From Pseudomonas ovata (GTDB lineage Bacteria > Pseudomonadota > Gammaproteobacteria > Pseudomonadales > Pseudomonadaceae): a stretch of 64,000 nucleotides of DNA. Numbering within the stretch: the stretch's first letter is position 1; the number at the start of each line of letters is the position of its first letter. The DNA lies in NCBI RefSeq assembly GCF_003131185.1, contig NZ_QFFU01000001.1:62001-126000 (forward strand), in the 5' to 3' direction. A model generated the notes under the pieces. It was given only the letters and a program-made list of their open reading frames with translations, ran no database searches and was not told the origin of the DNA. Made by a program: the position numbers and the translations under genes. Of this stretch, positions 51,614 through 60,586 are shown piece after piece.

Positions 51614-51748
51614 CCTAACCTCCTGCAGTTTGTTGTTATGTTACGAACATTGCCTCAAAAACCTCACTGCGCCAAATCCTTTGTCATCGAACCACTGCCG
51701 CTTCGTTGCAGTCACACCTTTGACTGCATCAATCGCACCGGAGGCATC

Positions 51749-52075
51749 ATGAACAGTTTCAAGGACCTGCTCAACGCATGGGAAACCCAGTCTCGCCAGC
51801 AGCAGGAACGCAGCGAGGTCACCCTGAGCCTGTACCGCCACGACCTGGTCAAGATCCAGGCCCTGGCGCAGGCCTATGACATCAGCGAAGCCCAGGTCAC
51901 CGAAGGCTTGCTGCACGTCGCTCTGGAACAGGCCGAAGCGGCCATTCCCTATGTACAGGGCGCCGAAGTCATCCGTGTCGAAGAAGGCGATGCGGTGTAC
52001 GCCGACGAGGGCCGTACGCCAGCCTTCGTCGAAGCCGAGCAACGCATCCTCAAGGCACAGACGCCGCACCGCTGA
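51749..52075 (+). CDS. Small conserved hypothetical protein
   Basis: The product has 108 residues, with no signal or membrane segment, acidic and helical at the amino end (MNSFKDLLNAWETQSRQQQE, then RHDLVKIQALAQAYDISEAQ). The second helix pair looks like a ribbon-helix-helix or similar small regulator that selects for an alpha-helical dimer, but no domain is certain. A strong GGAGG lies seven bases before the ATG, which settles the start. It is divergent from ppc. Confidence 0.65.
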   Translation: MNSFKDLLNAWETQSRQQQERSEVTLSLYRHDLVKIQALAQAYDISEAQVTEGLLHVALEQAEAAIPYVQGAEVIRVEEGDAVYADEGRTPAFVEAEQRILKAQTPHR

Positions 52076-52354
52076 GCTGGCCGGCGCCTTTGTGACACCC
52101 CACTTTCAGGCAGCCTCCCTGGTGCTGCAGGCGCGTCCCTGCGCGCCATAAAATCCAATATTTACCAACGTTTTCAATAGGTTGGGAAAAAATTTACTCA
52201 TCAGTACAGAAATTCGAGTGAACTATTCAAAAACCCCACGGGTCCCAGCCAATAGCCATTACAGGAAGACCGCAGGTAGCAGCCGCCCATGGCCCTGACA
52301 CCTCTGACTCCGGCACCGACTGTCATGGAAAACCAAAGCACTTGGAGTTAAACA

Positions 52355-52768
52355 ATGGAGTTGATGACCATGAACACCCTCACTGCCAAAACCTCGTTCA
52401 AACGTCTGCGCGGGCTGAAACTGGCTGCGTTGGCCCTGGGAAGCACTCTGGTCCTGGCCGGCTGTGCTGGCAACCCTCCTACCGAGCAGTACGCGGTGAC
52501 CCAGTCGGCCGTCAATAGCGCCGTCAGTGCCGGTGGTACCGAGTTTGCCGCTGTCGAAATGAAGGCGGCACAAGACAAACTGCGCGCCGCCGACGTGGCC
52601 ATGCAGGACAAGAAATACGACGAAGCGCGTCGCCTGGCTCAACAGGCCGAGTGGGATGCCCGTCTGGCCGAACGCAAGGCACAAGCCGCCAAGGCTGAGA
52701 AGGCTGTGCAGGATGCTCGCCAGGGCGTCAACGAACTCCGTGAAGAAGGCATGCGCCAGGTCCAGTAA
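52355..52768 (+). CDS. DUF4398 outer-membrane-type lipoprotein
   Basis: The product has 137 residues. A lipoprotein signal ends in LVLAGC with Cys37; alanine follows, so outer-membrane sorting is expected. The mature part (FAAVEMKAAQDKLRAADVAM, EARRLAQQAEWDARLAERKA) is a charged helical coiled coil of the DUF4398 type. ATG 52355 has TTGGAG at good distance; an ATG five codons later (MNTLTAK) is the alternative. The 279 bases upstream (52076-52354) are AT-rich in the middle, hold no gene and must contain its promoter. The next gene carries the same domain. Confidence 0.83.
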   Translation: MELMTMNTLTAKTSFKRLRGLKLAALALGSTLVLAGCAGNPPTEQYAVTQSAVNSAVSAGGTEFAAVEMKAAQDKLRAADVAMQDKKYDEARRLAQQAEWDARLAERKAQAAKAEKAVQDARQGVNELREEGMRQVQ

Positions 52769-52827
52769 ACCGACCCCTTGCCCTTTGCTTTTCACGTATT
52801 CGCCATTGATTTAAGGACGACACTATT

Positions 52828-53610
52828 ATGCGCAAACAACTGATGATCCCTGCCCTGCTGGCCATGAGCGTTGCCCTGGCGGCCTGTGCCACCAAGCCAA
52901 ACCCTAGCCTGGAGCAGGCCCGCACCAACTACACTTCGCTGCAGACCAACCCGGAAGCCACCAAGGTCGCCGCGCTGGAAACCAAAGACGCCAGCGAATG
53001 GCTGGAAAAGGCTGACAAGGCCTTCCGTGACGGCGAAGACGCCAAGAAAGTCGATCAACTGGCCTACCTGACCAACCAGCGCGTTGAAGTGGCCAAGCAG
53101 ACCATCGCGCTGCGCACCGCTGAAGCCAACCTGGGCAAAGCCAGCGCCGACCGCGCCAAGGCCCGCCTGGACGCCCGCGACGCCCAGATTGCCAAACTCA
53201 AAGAAAGCATGAACGCCAAGCAGACCGAGCGCGGTACGCTGGTGACTTTCGGTGACGTCCTGTTCGACTACAACAAGGCCGAACTCAAGCCGAACGCCCA
53301 GGGCGATATCTTCAAGCTCGCTCAGTTCCTGCAGGAAAACGCCGACCGTAAAGTGATTGTCGAGGGTTACACCGACAGCACCGGTTCCGCCACCTACAAC
53401 CAGGGCCTGTCCGAGCGCCGCGCCAACTCCGTACGCATGGCACTGGTGCGCGCCGGCGTTGACCCATCGCGCATCGTTGCCCAGGGTTATGGCAAGGAAT
53501 ACCCGGTGGCCGACAACAGCAGCAACTCTGGCCGTGCCATGAATCGCCGTGTAGAAGTCACCATCTCCAACGACAACCAGCCAGTGGCACCACGTTCGAC
53601 CCTGCGTTGA
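52828..53610 (+). CDS. DUF4398 and OmpA-domain lipoprotein
   Basis: The product has 260 residues. The lipobox LAAC ends the signal peptide with Cys20. A helical DUF4398 part (about 25-130, ending in a coiled coil KARLDARDAQIAKLKESM) is followed by an OmpA C-terminal peptidoglycan-binding domain (about 145-248): LVTFGDVLFDYNKAELKP, VEGYTDSTGSATYNQGLSER, GYGKEYPVADNSSNSGRAMN and NRRVEV. It would link the outer membrane to peptidoglycan. It follows the shorter DUF4398 gene by 59 bases; together they form one operon with a terminator at 53630. Confidence 0.9.
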   Translation: MRKQLMIPALLAMSVALAACATKPNPSLEQARTNYTSLQTNPEATKVAALETKDASEWLEKADKAFRDGEDAKKVDQLAYLTNQRVEVAKQTIALRTAEANLGKASADRAKARLDARDAQIAKLKESMNAKQTERGTLVTFGDVLFDYNKAELKPNAQGDIFKLAQFLQENADRKVIVEGYTDSTGSATYNQGLSERRANSVRMALVRAGVDPSRIVAQGYGKEYPVADNSSNSGRAMNRRVEVTISNDNQPVAPRSTLR

Positions 53611-53629
53611 TCGCCTGAGCTGTCGTCCA

Positions 53630-53664
53630 AGCCCCGCCTGCCCTGTGCAGGCGGGGCTTTTTTT
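53630..53664 (+). terminator. Intrinsic terminator after the OmpA-type lipoprotein gene
   Basis: AGCCCCGCCTGC (53630-53641) pairs with GCAGGCGGGGCT (53647-53658), followed by a run of T. This is the clearest terminator in the window. Confidence 0.95.
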
Positions 53665-53771
53665 GGCCTGCAGGAAATCAACAAGAAACCCTCGCGGCTG
53701 GCGAGGGTCAACACCCTCGCCTCTACTTACACACACGACGCGCCACGGCGTACATGGAGAAGTCTTAGCCC

Positions 53772-55742
53772 ATGGTTGAAAAAAACCCACCCGTGCCCCA
53801 GTCGGCACTCAATGCACCTGTGTTCTGGACGTCTGCGATCCTGTTGCTGGTCCTGGTCTTGTTCACCAGTATCTTTCGCGACACCGCCCAGGCCCTGTTC
53901 GGTCACATCCAGGACTGGATCATCACCAATGTCAGCTGGTTCTATATCCTGGCGGTGGCGATCATCCTCGGCACTGTGGTGTACCTGGGTGTCAGCCGCT
54001 ATGGCGATATCAAGCTCGGCCCCGACCACAGCACGCCCGACTACAGCAGCACCACCTGGTTCGCCATGCTGTTCTCGGCGGGCATGGGCATCGGCCTGAT
54101 GTTCTTTGGCGTGGCGGAACCGGTCATGCACTTCCTCAACCCGCCGGTCGGTGATGGCAACACCATCGAAGCCGCCCGCGAAGCGATGAAGATCACCTTC
54201 TTTCACTGGGGCCTGCATGCCTGGGCGATCTACGCCATCGTCGCGCTGATCCTGGCGTACTTCAGCTACCGCCACGGCCTGCCGCTGACCTTGCGCTCGG
54301 CGCTCTACCCGCTGATCGGCGAACGTATCCATGGCCCCATCGGCCATGCCGTCGATATTTTCGCCATCATCGGCACCGTGCTCGGCGTGGCCACCTCGCT
54401 GGGCTTTGGCGTGGCGCAGATCAACACCGGCCTGAACAGCATGTTCGGCCTGCCGATCAACACCGGCGTGCAGATCGGCCTGATCATCGGCACCACGGCG
54501 CTGGCCACCCTGTCGGTGGTCTCGGGCCTGGACAAGGGTGTGCGCAGGCTCTCGGAGCTGAACCTGGGCCTGGCCGTCCTCTTGATGCTGATGGTGGTGC
54601 TGCTCGGTCCGACCGTGTTGATTCTGCAGACCTTCGTGCAGAACACCGGCGGCTACCTGACCGAAATCGTCAGCCGTACCCTGAACCTGTACGCCTATGA
54701 CCCCACCGACTGGATCGGCGGCTGGACCCTGTTCTACTGGGGCTGGTGGCTGGCCTGGTCGCCCTTCGTGGGCCTGTTCATCGCGCGTATTTCACGCGGC
54801 CGCACGATCCGGGAGTTTGTGAGCGGGGTACTGCTGGTGCCGACCGCGTTCACCCTGTTGTGGATGACTGTGTTCGGCAATACCGCCATTCACTTGATTC
54901 TTGACCAAGGCATGACCGACCTGGCGGCGGCCATCGACAAGGACACGGCCCTGGCCCTGTTTGCGTTCCTGCAACACTTCCCGTTCGCCAGTTTCATTTC
55001 AGTGGTCGCGATCATCATGGTGGTGGTGTTCTTCGTCACCTCGGCCGACTCCGGCGCCATGGTGGTCGACATGCTCGCCTCCGGCGGTAACGACAAGACG
55101 CCGGTATGGCAGCGGATCTTCTGGGCTTCGGCCATGGGGGTGGTGGCCATTGCCCTGCTGCTGGCCGATGGGCTCAAGGCGCTGCAAACGGCGACCATCG
55201 CCAGCGCCCTGCCCTTTACCATCGCCCTGTTGTTCAGCATGCGCGGCCTGCTCAAGGCCCTGAAGCTGGACGCCACCAAGCGCGGCCTGCGTCATCACGC
55301 CTTGTCACCCTCGGCGGCCCGCACGCCAGGCAGCTGGCAGCGACGCCTGCGCAACATGGCGATGTTCCCGCGTCGTTCGCATGTGGTGCGTTTCATCAGC
55401 GAAGTGGCCAAGCCCGCCTGCCTTTCGGTGGCCGAGGAATGGCGGCGCCAGGGCTACAGCTGCAGCGTCGAGGACGGTGAGGACGGTCGCGTGCAACTGA
55501 CCGTGGGCCCGGCCGACAACCCGGAGTACCTCTACGAGGTTCGCCCGCAAGCCTACGCCATGCCCAGCTTCGTGATGGGTGACACGCAAAGCGAAGAGCG
55601 CAAGTATTTCCGCGCCGAAGTGCATCTGCGCGAAGGCGGGCAGGACCATGACGTGATGGGCTGGTCGAAAGAGGACGTCATCGGCGACATCCTCGACCAG
55701 TACGAACGCCACATGCACTACCTGCACCTGGTCGGGGACTGA
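53772..55742 (+). CDS. betT: BCCT-family (choline/betaine type) transporter
   Basis: The product has 656 residues and imports a quaternary amine, most likely choline, with a proton or sodium gradient. Twelve membrane helices lie in residues 15-510. Family signatures: FSAGMGIGLMFFGVAEPVMH, FHWGLHAWAIYAIVAL and the tryptophan-rich box FYWGWWLAWSPFVGLFIARI. The 130-residue soluble carboxyl tail is typical of BetT and of osmosensing control. Choline versus betaine or carnitine cannot be settled from sequence. No bet catabolic genes lie nearby. The start ATG 53772 follows GGAGAAG. Confidence 0.88.
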   Translation: MVEKNPPVPQSALNAPVFWTSAILLLVLVLFTSIFRDTAQALFGHIQDWIITNVSWFYILAVAIILGTVVYLGVSRYGDIKLGPDHSTPDYSSTTWFAMLFSAGMGIGLMFFGVAEPVMHFLNPPVGDGNTIEAAREAMKITFFHWGLHAWAIYAIVALILAYFSYRHGLPLTLRSALYPLIGERIHGPIGHAVDIFAIIGTVLGVATSLGFGVAQINTGLNSMFGLPINTGVQIGLIIGTTALATLSVVSGLDKGVRRLSELNLGLAVLLMLMVVLLGPTVLILQTFVQNTGGYLTEIVSRTLNLYAYDPTDWIGGWTLFYWGWWLAWSPFVGLFIARISRGRTIREFVSGVLLVPTAFTLLWMTVFGNTAIHLILDQGMTDLAAAIDKDTALALFAFLQHFPFASFISVVAIIMVVVFFVTSADSGAMVVDMLASGGNDKTPVWQRIFWASAMGVVAIALLLADGLKALQTATIASALPFTIALLFSMRGLLKALKLDATKRGLRHHALSPSAARTPGSWQRRLRNMAMFPRRSHVVRFISEVAKPACLSVAEEWRRQGYSCSVEDGEDGRVQLTVGPADNPEYLYEVRPQAYAMPSFVMGDTQSEERKYFRAEVHLREGGQDHDVMGWSKEDVIGDILDQYERHMHYLHLVGD

Positions 55743-55749
55743 TACTAAT

Positions 55750-55780
55750 AAACGGGCGGGGCCATGCGCCCTGCCCGTTT
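55750..55780. terminator. Hairpin between converging betT and lipoprotein genes
   Basis: AAACGGGC (55750-55757) pairs with GCCCGTTT (55773-55780) with a GC-rich inner part. It lies in the 54-base gap between two genes that end against each other and could serve both. The U runs are short. Confidence 0.5.
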
Positions 55781-55796
55781 CGCTCCTTGCCAGCAA

Positions 55797-56162
55797 CTAC
55801 TGGCGCGGCACCTTCTCGATCCGTCCGCCACAGCGGGTGAAACAACTGTCGTAGGACGAGGTGCAATGACGGGTGTCGGGCCTGGAGGGCGAAGAGGGCT
55901 CGCCGCCACACGCATACTTCCACGTGCCCTCACCGCTCATGTTCGACATACAGGATCGGTAGTTGGTCATCTGCCAGTTGTAAAAGGCCTGATCGTCCTG
56001 CACCGAGTGCTGCGCCTTGTCGACGCAGGCCGCCTGCTGACCGGAGCACTGCTCCACGCACTGCTGTCCCTCGGCCGTTGCCGGCGGCACATGACGATAT
56101 TCGACACAACCACCCAGCAGGGCCCCCAGCAACGCGGCAGTGAACAATCGCTTGATAGACAC
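55797..56162 (-). CDS. Cysteine-rich putative lipoprotein
   Basis: The product has 121 residues from GTG 56162. The signal reads (M)SIKRLFTAALLGALLGGC, a lipobox with LGGC; AAGGA lies at good distance before the GTG, whereas the open frame continues a further 31 codons that look unlike a secreted protein. The mature part has eight more cysteines (for example QQCVEQCSGQQAACVDK, and later RHCTSSYDSCFTRCGG), an even number that suits four disulfide bonds in the periplasm. No domain recognised. It lies five bases past the stop side of the fusion operon, with its own start after that operon's end. Confidence 0.7.
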   Translation of the reverse strand: MSIKRLFTAALLGALLGGCVEYRHVPPATAEGQQCVEQCSGQQAACVDKAQHSVQDDQAFYNWQMTNYRSCMSNMSGEGTWKYACGGEPSSPSRPDTRHCTSSYDSCFTRCGGRIEKVPRQ

Positions 56163-56260
56163 GGCTTGCTTATCCTTTTCCAGTGCATGAAGTTTCCGGC
56201 GCTGCGCAACCGCGCGAGGAAAATCGACTGCAATAGACCCGGGTTCTGGATCCAAGTTCG

Positions 56261-58699
56261 TCAGGGCGTTACCAGCCGCAACTCCCCGTCCGCATACACC
56301 ACTTCACGCCCCACCCACGTCATGTCCACCTGCGGCAACACCGCCGAAGGCTTGCGCAGTTCACGCAGCAGGGTCGAGCCGTGAGACAGGCGCCCACCCA
56401 TGCGGGCGATCACCGCACGTGCGGCCTGGTAATGGGCGTGACGACCGGGGTCGAGGGTGTCCTCCAGCAGAATGTCGCGGCCGAGGATGCCTTGCACCTG
56501 GCCGGGGTAGATCATGAAGCCGGCGGCCTGTTCGGCACCCTCGCGACCGTCCTGCCAGAAACTGCCGGCGCGGCTGCGAATGTCCGGGTGCGGGGCAAAC
56601 CAGTGCTCGCGCTCGGCCTGGGGCATGGCATGGTGCAGGCGGAAAAACACCCGCATCAGGTTGTCGCGGTACCACTCGCGCACTTGCAGGTAATAACCGC
56701 GCAGCCCCGGCAGGCCTGCCGCATGGGCCAGGCGCACCCGCCGTGGCCAGTGCGGGAAGGCTTGCAGCGGCAGGTCGCTCAGGCCCGGGCGCGGGGTGCC
56801 CGGGTCGGTTTCCCAGGGCAGCCGGTGTGGGCAATCGTGCAGGTCATCGTAGGCGGTGGGTGGCCGGCCCAGCGCATCGCCGCCGCTGCTGGCCAGGGCA
56901 GTGGCAATGCACAGGTTGCCCTGCACCACGAAGACATAGAACCGCGTGAACCAGTCGGCCAGTTGCTGGCCGTCCGCGCCTTGCCGGCTCAGCGTGGCCA
57001 GCTCCCGGTCAAAGCGTTGCAGTTGCCGTTCAAGCGTCGGCAGATGCCCGCGCGCCTGGCGCTGCATGCGCATGAACACCGGCAATGAACGCAGCAAACG
57101 TGCCGGCCGCCAGGGCAGATACGGTGTAGCGCCACCCACCTCGCCGGCATAGCGGCTGGCGGCGATACCCCAATCCGCCAGGCGGGCGAGAAACAGGTCG
57201 TTGTTGATGTACGACGCACCACCGAATACGGCGGTGAACGGCTCGTTATCCTGCAACACCCGCGCATCCCAGCGCGCCATGATCGCCGGTATGCTGGCCG
57301 CCGCCCGGCGCTGGCCATATTCGACAAAACGGCTCGGTTGCGGCGGCAGGATCTCGGCGATGTTGGCGGCGGTCAGGTGCCGGCGCCAGCCATAGTCGCT
57401 GATCGGCCGGTACTGCAACAACCACAGTTGCTGGCCGTCCCAGGCCCACTCGACGTCACCGGGGACATAATGGAACACCCGCAGCACGCCTTGCAGAAAG
57501 TCCCACAGCTGTTCTTGGTGCAAGCCGTGCAAGGTGGCAAAGGTGCCGCTGCTCCAGCCCTCGCCCAGCCTGGAAATGACCGCTCGTTCAGGGCTGGCCT
57601 GACCGTCGGCCAGCGCCTCCAGATGGCCTTCGACCCATTCCAGCTCCACGGCCAGATGGCGCACAAAGGCAATGCCCGACAGCACCGGAGTGATGAAGCG
57701 CTGGACCACCACTTCCTCGACGCCGGCACTGCACAACGCACTCACACGCTCGGCCACGTCAACCGCCGGCACACGCAGGTAGGTGGTGCTCAACCCGGCA
57801 TTGGCCGAGTCGGCCTGGTCTTCGCCATAGCTGGACGAGCGCACCGCCCAGAGTGCTTCGGGCTGGCTGGCCAACAAGGTTGGCAGACGTCCGTCATCGG
57901 CGTCGTGCAGCGACAGCGCGGTGGGCACCGGCTGCCCGGCCAGTTCCGCCAGGCGCAGGCGTCCACCCTTGGTGTGAGCGACAAAACCCGGCGCGCCCGA
58001 CTCCAGCCATTGGGCAAATTCGGCCGGCGCGTCGATCCACGGATAGTGGCCCCAGCCCGGCTTGAGGCTGATGGTAAGGTCGGCACGCGCCAGGATCGCC
58101 GACCAGGCGGCGGCCTGTTCAATGCCCAGCACACCGTCCTGATCGCCCCACACCAGCTCGACCGGGTCCTTGATCCACTCCAGCAGCGGCAGAGCCGTAT
58201 CGGCGCGCAGCAGGTCCCAGTACGGCACGAACGCCCGGCACCGGGCATAGCCCTCGCCCATGCGCTGGTACTGGGCGGCGCTCCAGGTGTGCCTTGAAAA
58301 TTTGCCGGCAAACAACGTCGGGCGATGCGCCAGCAACCAGTGGATGGTCTTGCGGATCGGCATGGGCGACATCAGCGCCGGCAAGCGCCGCTGCCACAGA
58401 AAGGCCCCCACCGGTGCCAGCAACACGCTGCGCGAAAAATGCCCGGGTCGGCGCTGCAAGGCATGCAGCACCAGCAAGGCACTGACGCCCACGGCCATGA
58501 TTGCGCGGCCTTTTACTGTCGCACCCAACAGCGCCTCGGTATAGGCCGGCAGGTCCTCGCACGGTGGCGCCGGGTTGGCGCCGAACCCCGGCAGCTCCAG
58601 CGGTATCACTTCATAGCGCTGAAAGTGCTCCAGCACATCATCCCACCAACGGGCGCTGCTGCCGTTGCCGGCCAGCAGGTACATCACCGGCTTGTTCAT
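56261..58699 (-). CDS. Alpha/beta hydrolase fused to PPDK-like ATP-grasp and phosphohistidine domain
   Basis: The product has 812 residues. Residues 1-235 are an alpha/beta hydrolase: YLLAGNGSSARWWDDVL, the nucleophile elbow GVSAL (Ser73; a leucine where the second glycine is usual), acid WGDQDG (Asp186 or Asp188) and GWGHYPW (His218). Residues 240-435 are a PEP-synthase-type ATP-grasp domain: Lys244 in HTKGGRLRLAEL, AVRSSSYGEDQADSANAG with Arg287, VVQRFITPVLSGIAF and LWLLQYRPIS. Residues 440-735 are a helical substrate domain with no close relative that I know. Residues 740-812 are the swivel domain with MGGRLSHGSTLLRELRKP, His773 in the phosphohistidine place. There is no PEP/pyruvate barrel. 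The layout resembles rifampin phosphotransferase or PigC with an added hydrolase. Substrate unknown. Confidence 0.85.
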   Translation of the reverse strand: MNKPVMYLLAGNGSSARWWDDVLEHFQRYEVIPLELPGFGANPAPPCEDLPAYTEALLGATVKGRAIMAVGVSALLVLHALQRRPGHFSRSVLLAPVGAFLWQRRLPALMSPMPIRKTIHWLLAHRPTLFAGKFSRHTWSAAQYQRMGEGYARCRAFVPYWDLLRADTALPLLEWIKDPVELVWGDQDGVLGIEQAAAWSAILARADLTISLKPGWGHYPWIDAPAEFAQWLESGAPGFVAHTKGGRLRLAELAGQPVPTALSLHDADDGRLPTLLASQPEALWAVRSSSYGEDQADSANAGLSTTYLRVPAVDVAERVSALCSAGVEEVVVQRFITPVLSGIAFVRHLAVELEWVEGHLEALADGQASPERAVISRLGEGWSSGTFATLHGLHQEQLWDFLQGVLRVFHYVPGDVEWAWDGQQLWLLQYRPISDYGWRRHLTAANIAEILPPQPSRFVEYGQRRAAASIPAIMARWDARVLQDNEPFTAVFGGASYINNDLFLARLADWGIAASRYAGEVGGATPYLPWRPARLLRSLPVFMRMQRQARGHLPTLERQLQRFDRELATLSRQGADGQQLADWFTRFYVFVVQGNLCIATALASSGGDALGRPPTAYDDLHDCPHRLPWETDPGTPRPGLSDLPLQAFPHWPRRVRLAHAAGLPGLRGYYLQVREWYRDNLMRVFFRLHHAMPQAEREHWFAPHPDIRSRAGSFWQDGREGAEQAAGFMIYPGQVQGILGRDILLEDTLDPGRHAHYQAARAVIARMGGRLSHGSTLLRELRKPSAVLPQVDMTWVGREVVYADGELRLVTP

Positions 58700-59154
58700 G
58701 CGTCACCCCGGGGCTGCCCATCATGGCGATACAGCCAGAACAAGGGCGGCAACAACGCCAGCAAGGCCAGCGAATCGATCAGCAGATGTGACCAGATCCC
58801 GGCCTGCAGCGAAAAAAACAGGTCCTGCGGCGCCCACAGCAACAGCCCGGCAATCAGCCAGGCCCAGACCCTGGGCTGGCGGATCTGGCTGCCAATGTGC
58901 ACCAGCGCCAGCATGTACAACGAAAAGCTCTGCACCGTGGCACCGAACAACGCCAGCCACCAGACCTGCTGCTGGCGGGCAAAAACCGGCGCCGCCTCGG
59001 GCCAGAAAGCCTGCTCCAGGGAAGCGAGGTAGCCATCGAACAGCACAGAACCGCCCGCCCAACTGACCAGCAGGCCACCCAGCAGATGAGCCAGGGCCAC
59101 GGCGTACAGCCAGTACACCAGGGTGCGTCGCAAGGTCGAAAGTGAGCGCGGCAT
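58696..59154 (-). CDS. Small four-helix membrane protein coupled to the dikinase fusion
   Basis: The product has 152 residues with four probable membrane helices (about 13-35, 64-86, 94-112 and 118-142) and no cleavable signal. Tryptophan and aromatic residues are frequent. The end of the gene overlaps the ATG of the 812-residue fusion (ATGA), so the two are translated together. No family recognised; it may place the fusion enzyme at the membrane or handle its substrate. Confidence 0.75.
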   Translation of the reverse strand: MPRSLSTLRRTLVYWLYAVALAHLLGGLLVSWAGGSVLFDGYLASLEQAFWPEAAPVFARQQQVWWLALFGATVQSFSLYMLALVHIGSQIRQPRVWAWLIAGLLLWAPQDLFFSLQAGIWSHLLIDSLALLALLPPLFWLYRHDGQPRGDA

Positions 59155-59354
59155 TGCAGGTCTCGAGTGAGGCTGAAGGACGGGCGAGTGTAATCGAACT
59201 GACAGGACAAGCAGGCCATAGAAGTGGGTGACGCTTTACGAATGTGTGTTGCTGCTCTGGCCCTACCGCCCCCTCACCCCGCGTTGATGTCGCCTACTGA
59301 TTCAGTGCCTGACACCCGTCTGGTATCAGACACGCCACTCAGGGTCACATCAAC

Positions 59355-59381
59355 CTGTGGGAGGGGGCTTTGCCCGCGATG
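59355..59381. repeat. Single REP-like element
   Basis: CTGTGGGAGGGGGCTTTGCCCGCGATG is a single copy of the pseudomonad REP theme, with GGGGGC/GCCCGC as the stem. It lies in the 304-base gap 59155-59458. The rest of that gap holds no gene; an imperfect palindrome around CTGACACC and GGTATCAG (near 59310) is the only other structure I noticed. Confidence 0.65.
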
Positions 59382-59458
59382 AGGCTGGCATGAGCGACAT
59401 CTGTGCGATGCCTGTAAGTCAGCTATTGCCGGATCACCATCCGGAGCAGAACGTCCCT

Positions 59459-60406
59459 TCAAAGCCGATCAAGCCTCGCCACGTCCTCATCACTGAGCAC
59501 CAGGGTCGCGGCCCGTGCCAGGCTTTGGACCTGGGCCACGCTGGTGGCGCTGACAATCGGCGCGGTCACGCCCGGCTGGCGCAGCAGCCAGGCCAGGGAG
59601 ACTTCCGAAGGACTGGCCTGATGACTCGCAGCGATGTCGTCCAGGGTGTCGAGCATTGCCAGGCCGCGGGCATCCAGGTACTTGGCGACGCCCTGGCCGC
59701 GCGTGCTCTTGCCCAGGTCGGCCGGCGAGCGGTATTTGCCGGACAAAAAGCCCGACGCCAGGCTGTAGTAGGTGACCACGCCGATATTGGCGTGAATGCA
59801 CAACTGTTGCAGGTCACCCTCGAAACCCTGGCGGTCGTACAGGTTGTATTCGGGCTGCAACACCTGGTACGCCGGCAACCCCGGCTGTCCGGCGGCGCTC
59901 AGGGCCTCGGCCAGTTGTTGATAGTTGAGGTTGGAGGCACCGACGCTGCGAATCTTGCCGTCGCCCAGCAGTTGCCCGAACGCACTCAGGGTTTCCGGGT
60001 AGGACGTCTCGGGGTCGGGCCAGTGCGAGAAGTACAGGTCGATGTAGTCGCTCTGCAAGCGGTTGAGCGAGTCTTCCACGGCCTGGCTGATCCAGCGCTG
60101 CGACAGGCCCTTGCGCCCTTCGCCACCCATGTCCGCGCCCACCTTGGTGAACACCTTGATCTTTTCGCGCAGGCCCGGTCGCGCCTGCAGCCATTTGCCG
60201 ATAAGGGTTTCCGACTCGCCGCCCTGGTTGCCCTCGGCCCAGGCCGAATACACATCGGCGGTGTCGATGGCATCGAAGCCGTGATCGATAAAGGCATCCA
60301 GCACGGCAAAGCCGGTCTGCTCGTCAAGGGTCCAGCCCAGGACGTTGCCGCCAAACACCAGTGGCGCAATGTCGATGCCGGTGGTTCCCAAAGTGCGTCG
60401 TTGCAT
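59459..60406 (-). CDS. Aldo/keto reductase
   Basis: The product has 315 residues, an NADPH-dependent oxidoreductase of the AKR fold. The catalytic set is visible: DTADVYSAWAEG (Asp and Tyr), FTKVGAD (Lys) and LYFSHWPDPETS (His); the NADPH-binding part is PIVSATSVAQVQSLARA. YajO/YghZ-like members act on small carbonyl compounds; the true substrate is unknown. ATG 60406 (MQRRTLGTTGIDIAPL) is chosen over an upstream in-frame start. It is divergent from the siderophore-type receptor. Confidence 0.92.
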   Translation of the reverse strand: MQRRTLGTTGIDIAPLVFGGNVLGWTLDEQTGFAVLDAFIDHGFDAIDTADVYSAWAEGNQGGESETLIGKWLQARPGLREKIKVFTKVGADMGGEGRKGLSQRWISQAVEDSLNRLQSDYIDLYFSHWPDPETSYPETLSAFGQLLGDGKIRSVGASNLNYQQLAEALSAAGQPGLPAYQVLQPEYNLYDRQGFEGDLQQLCIHANIGVVTYYSLASGFLSGKYRSPADLGKSTRGQGVAKYLDARGLAMLDTLDDIAASHQASPSEVSLAWLLRQPGVTAPIVSATSVAQVQSLARAATLVLSDEDVARLDRL

Positions 60407-60586
60407 GATCGTCTCCCTGGCGCGTGCGTTCTGAAGGTCTGCACATCGGAACACTCGATTGCCCTGCCGGTTCGATCGAAAACCGGTTAAACCACGGCCA
60501 CGACAAAATAGTGGGCAACACCATGTCCCCTTTTTGCCGCTGGCGTGTCATGAGCTACAAGTGAACCCATCGAAGAGAGTCCTCCA

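Noticed and set aside
60407..60586. A Fur box upstream of the TonB-dependent receptor
   Set aside because: No stretch close to the GATAATGATAATCATTATC pattern is present in the intergenic region.
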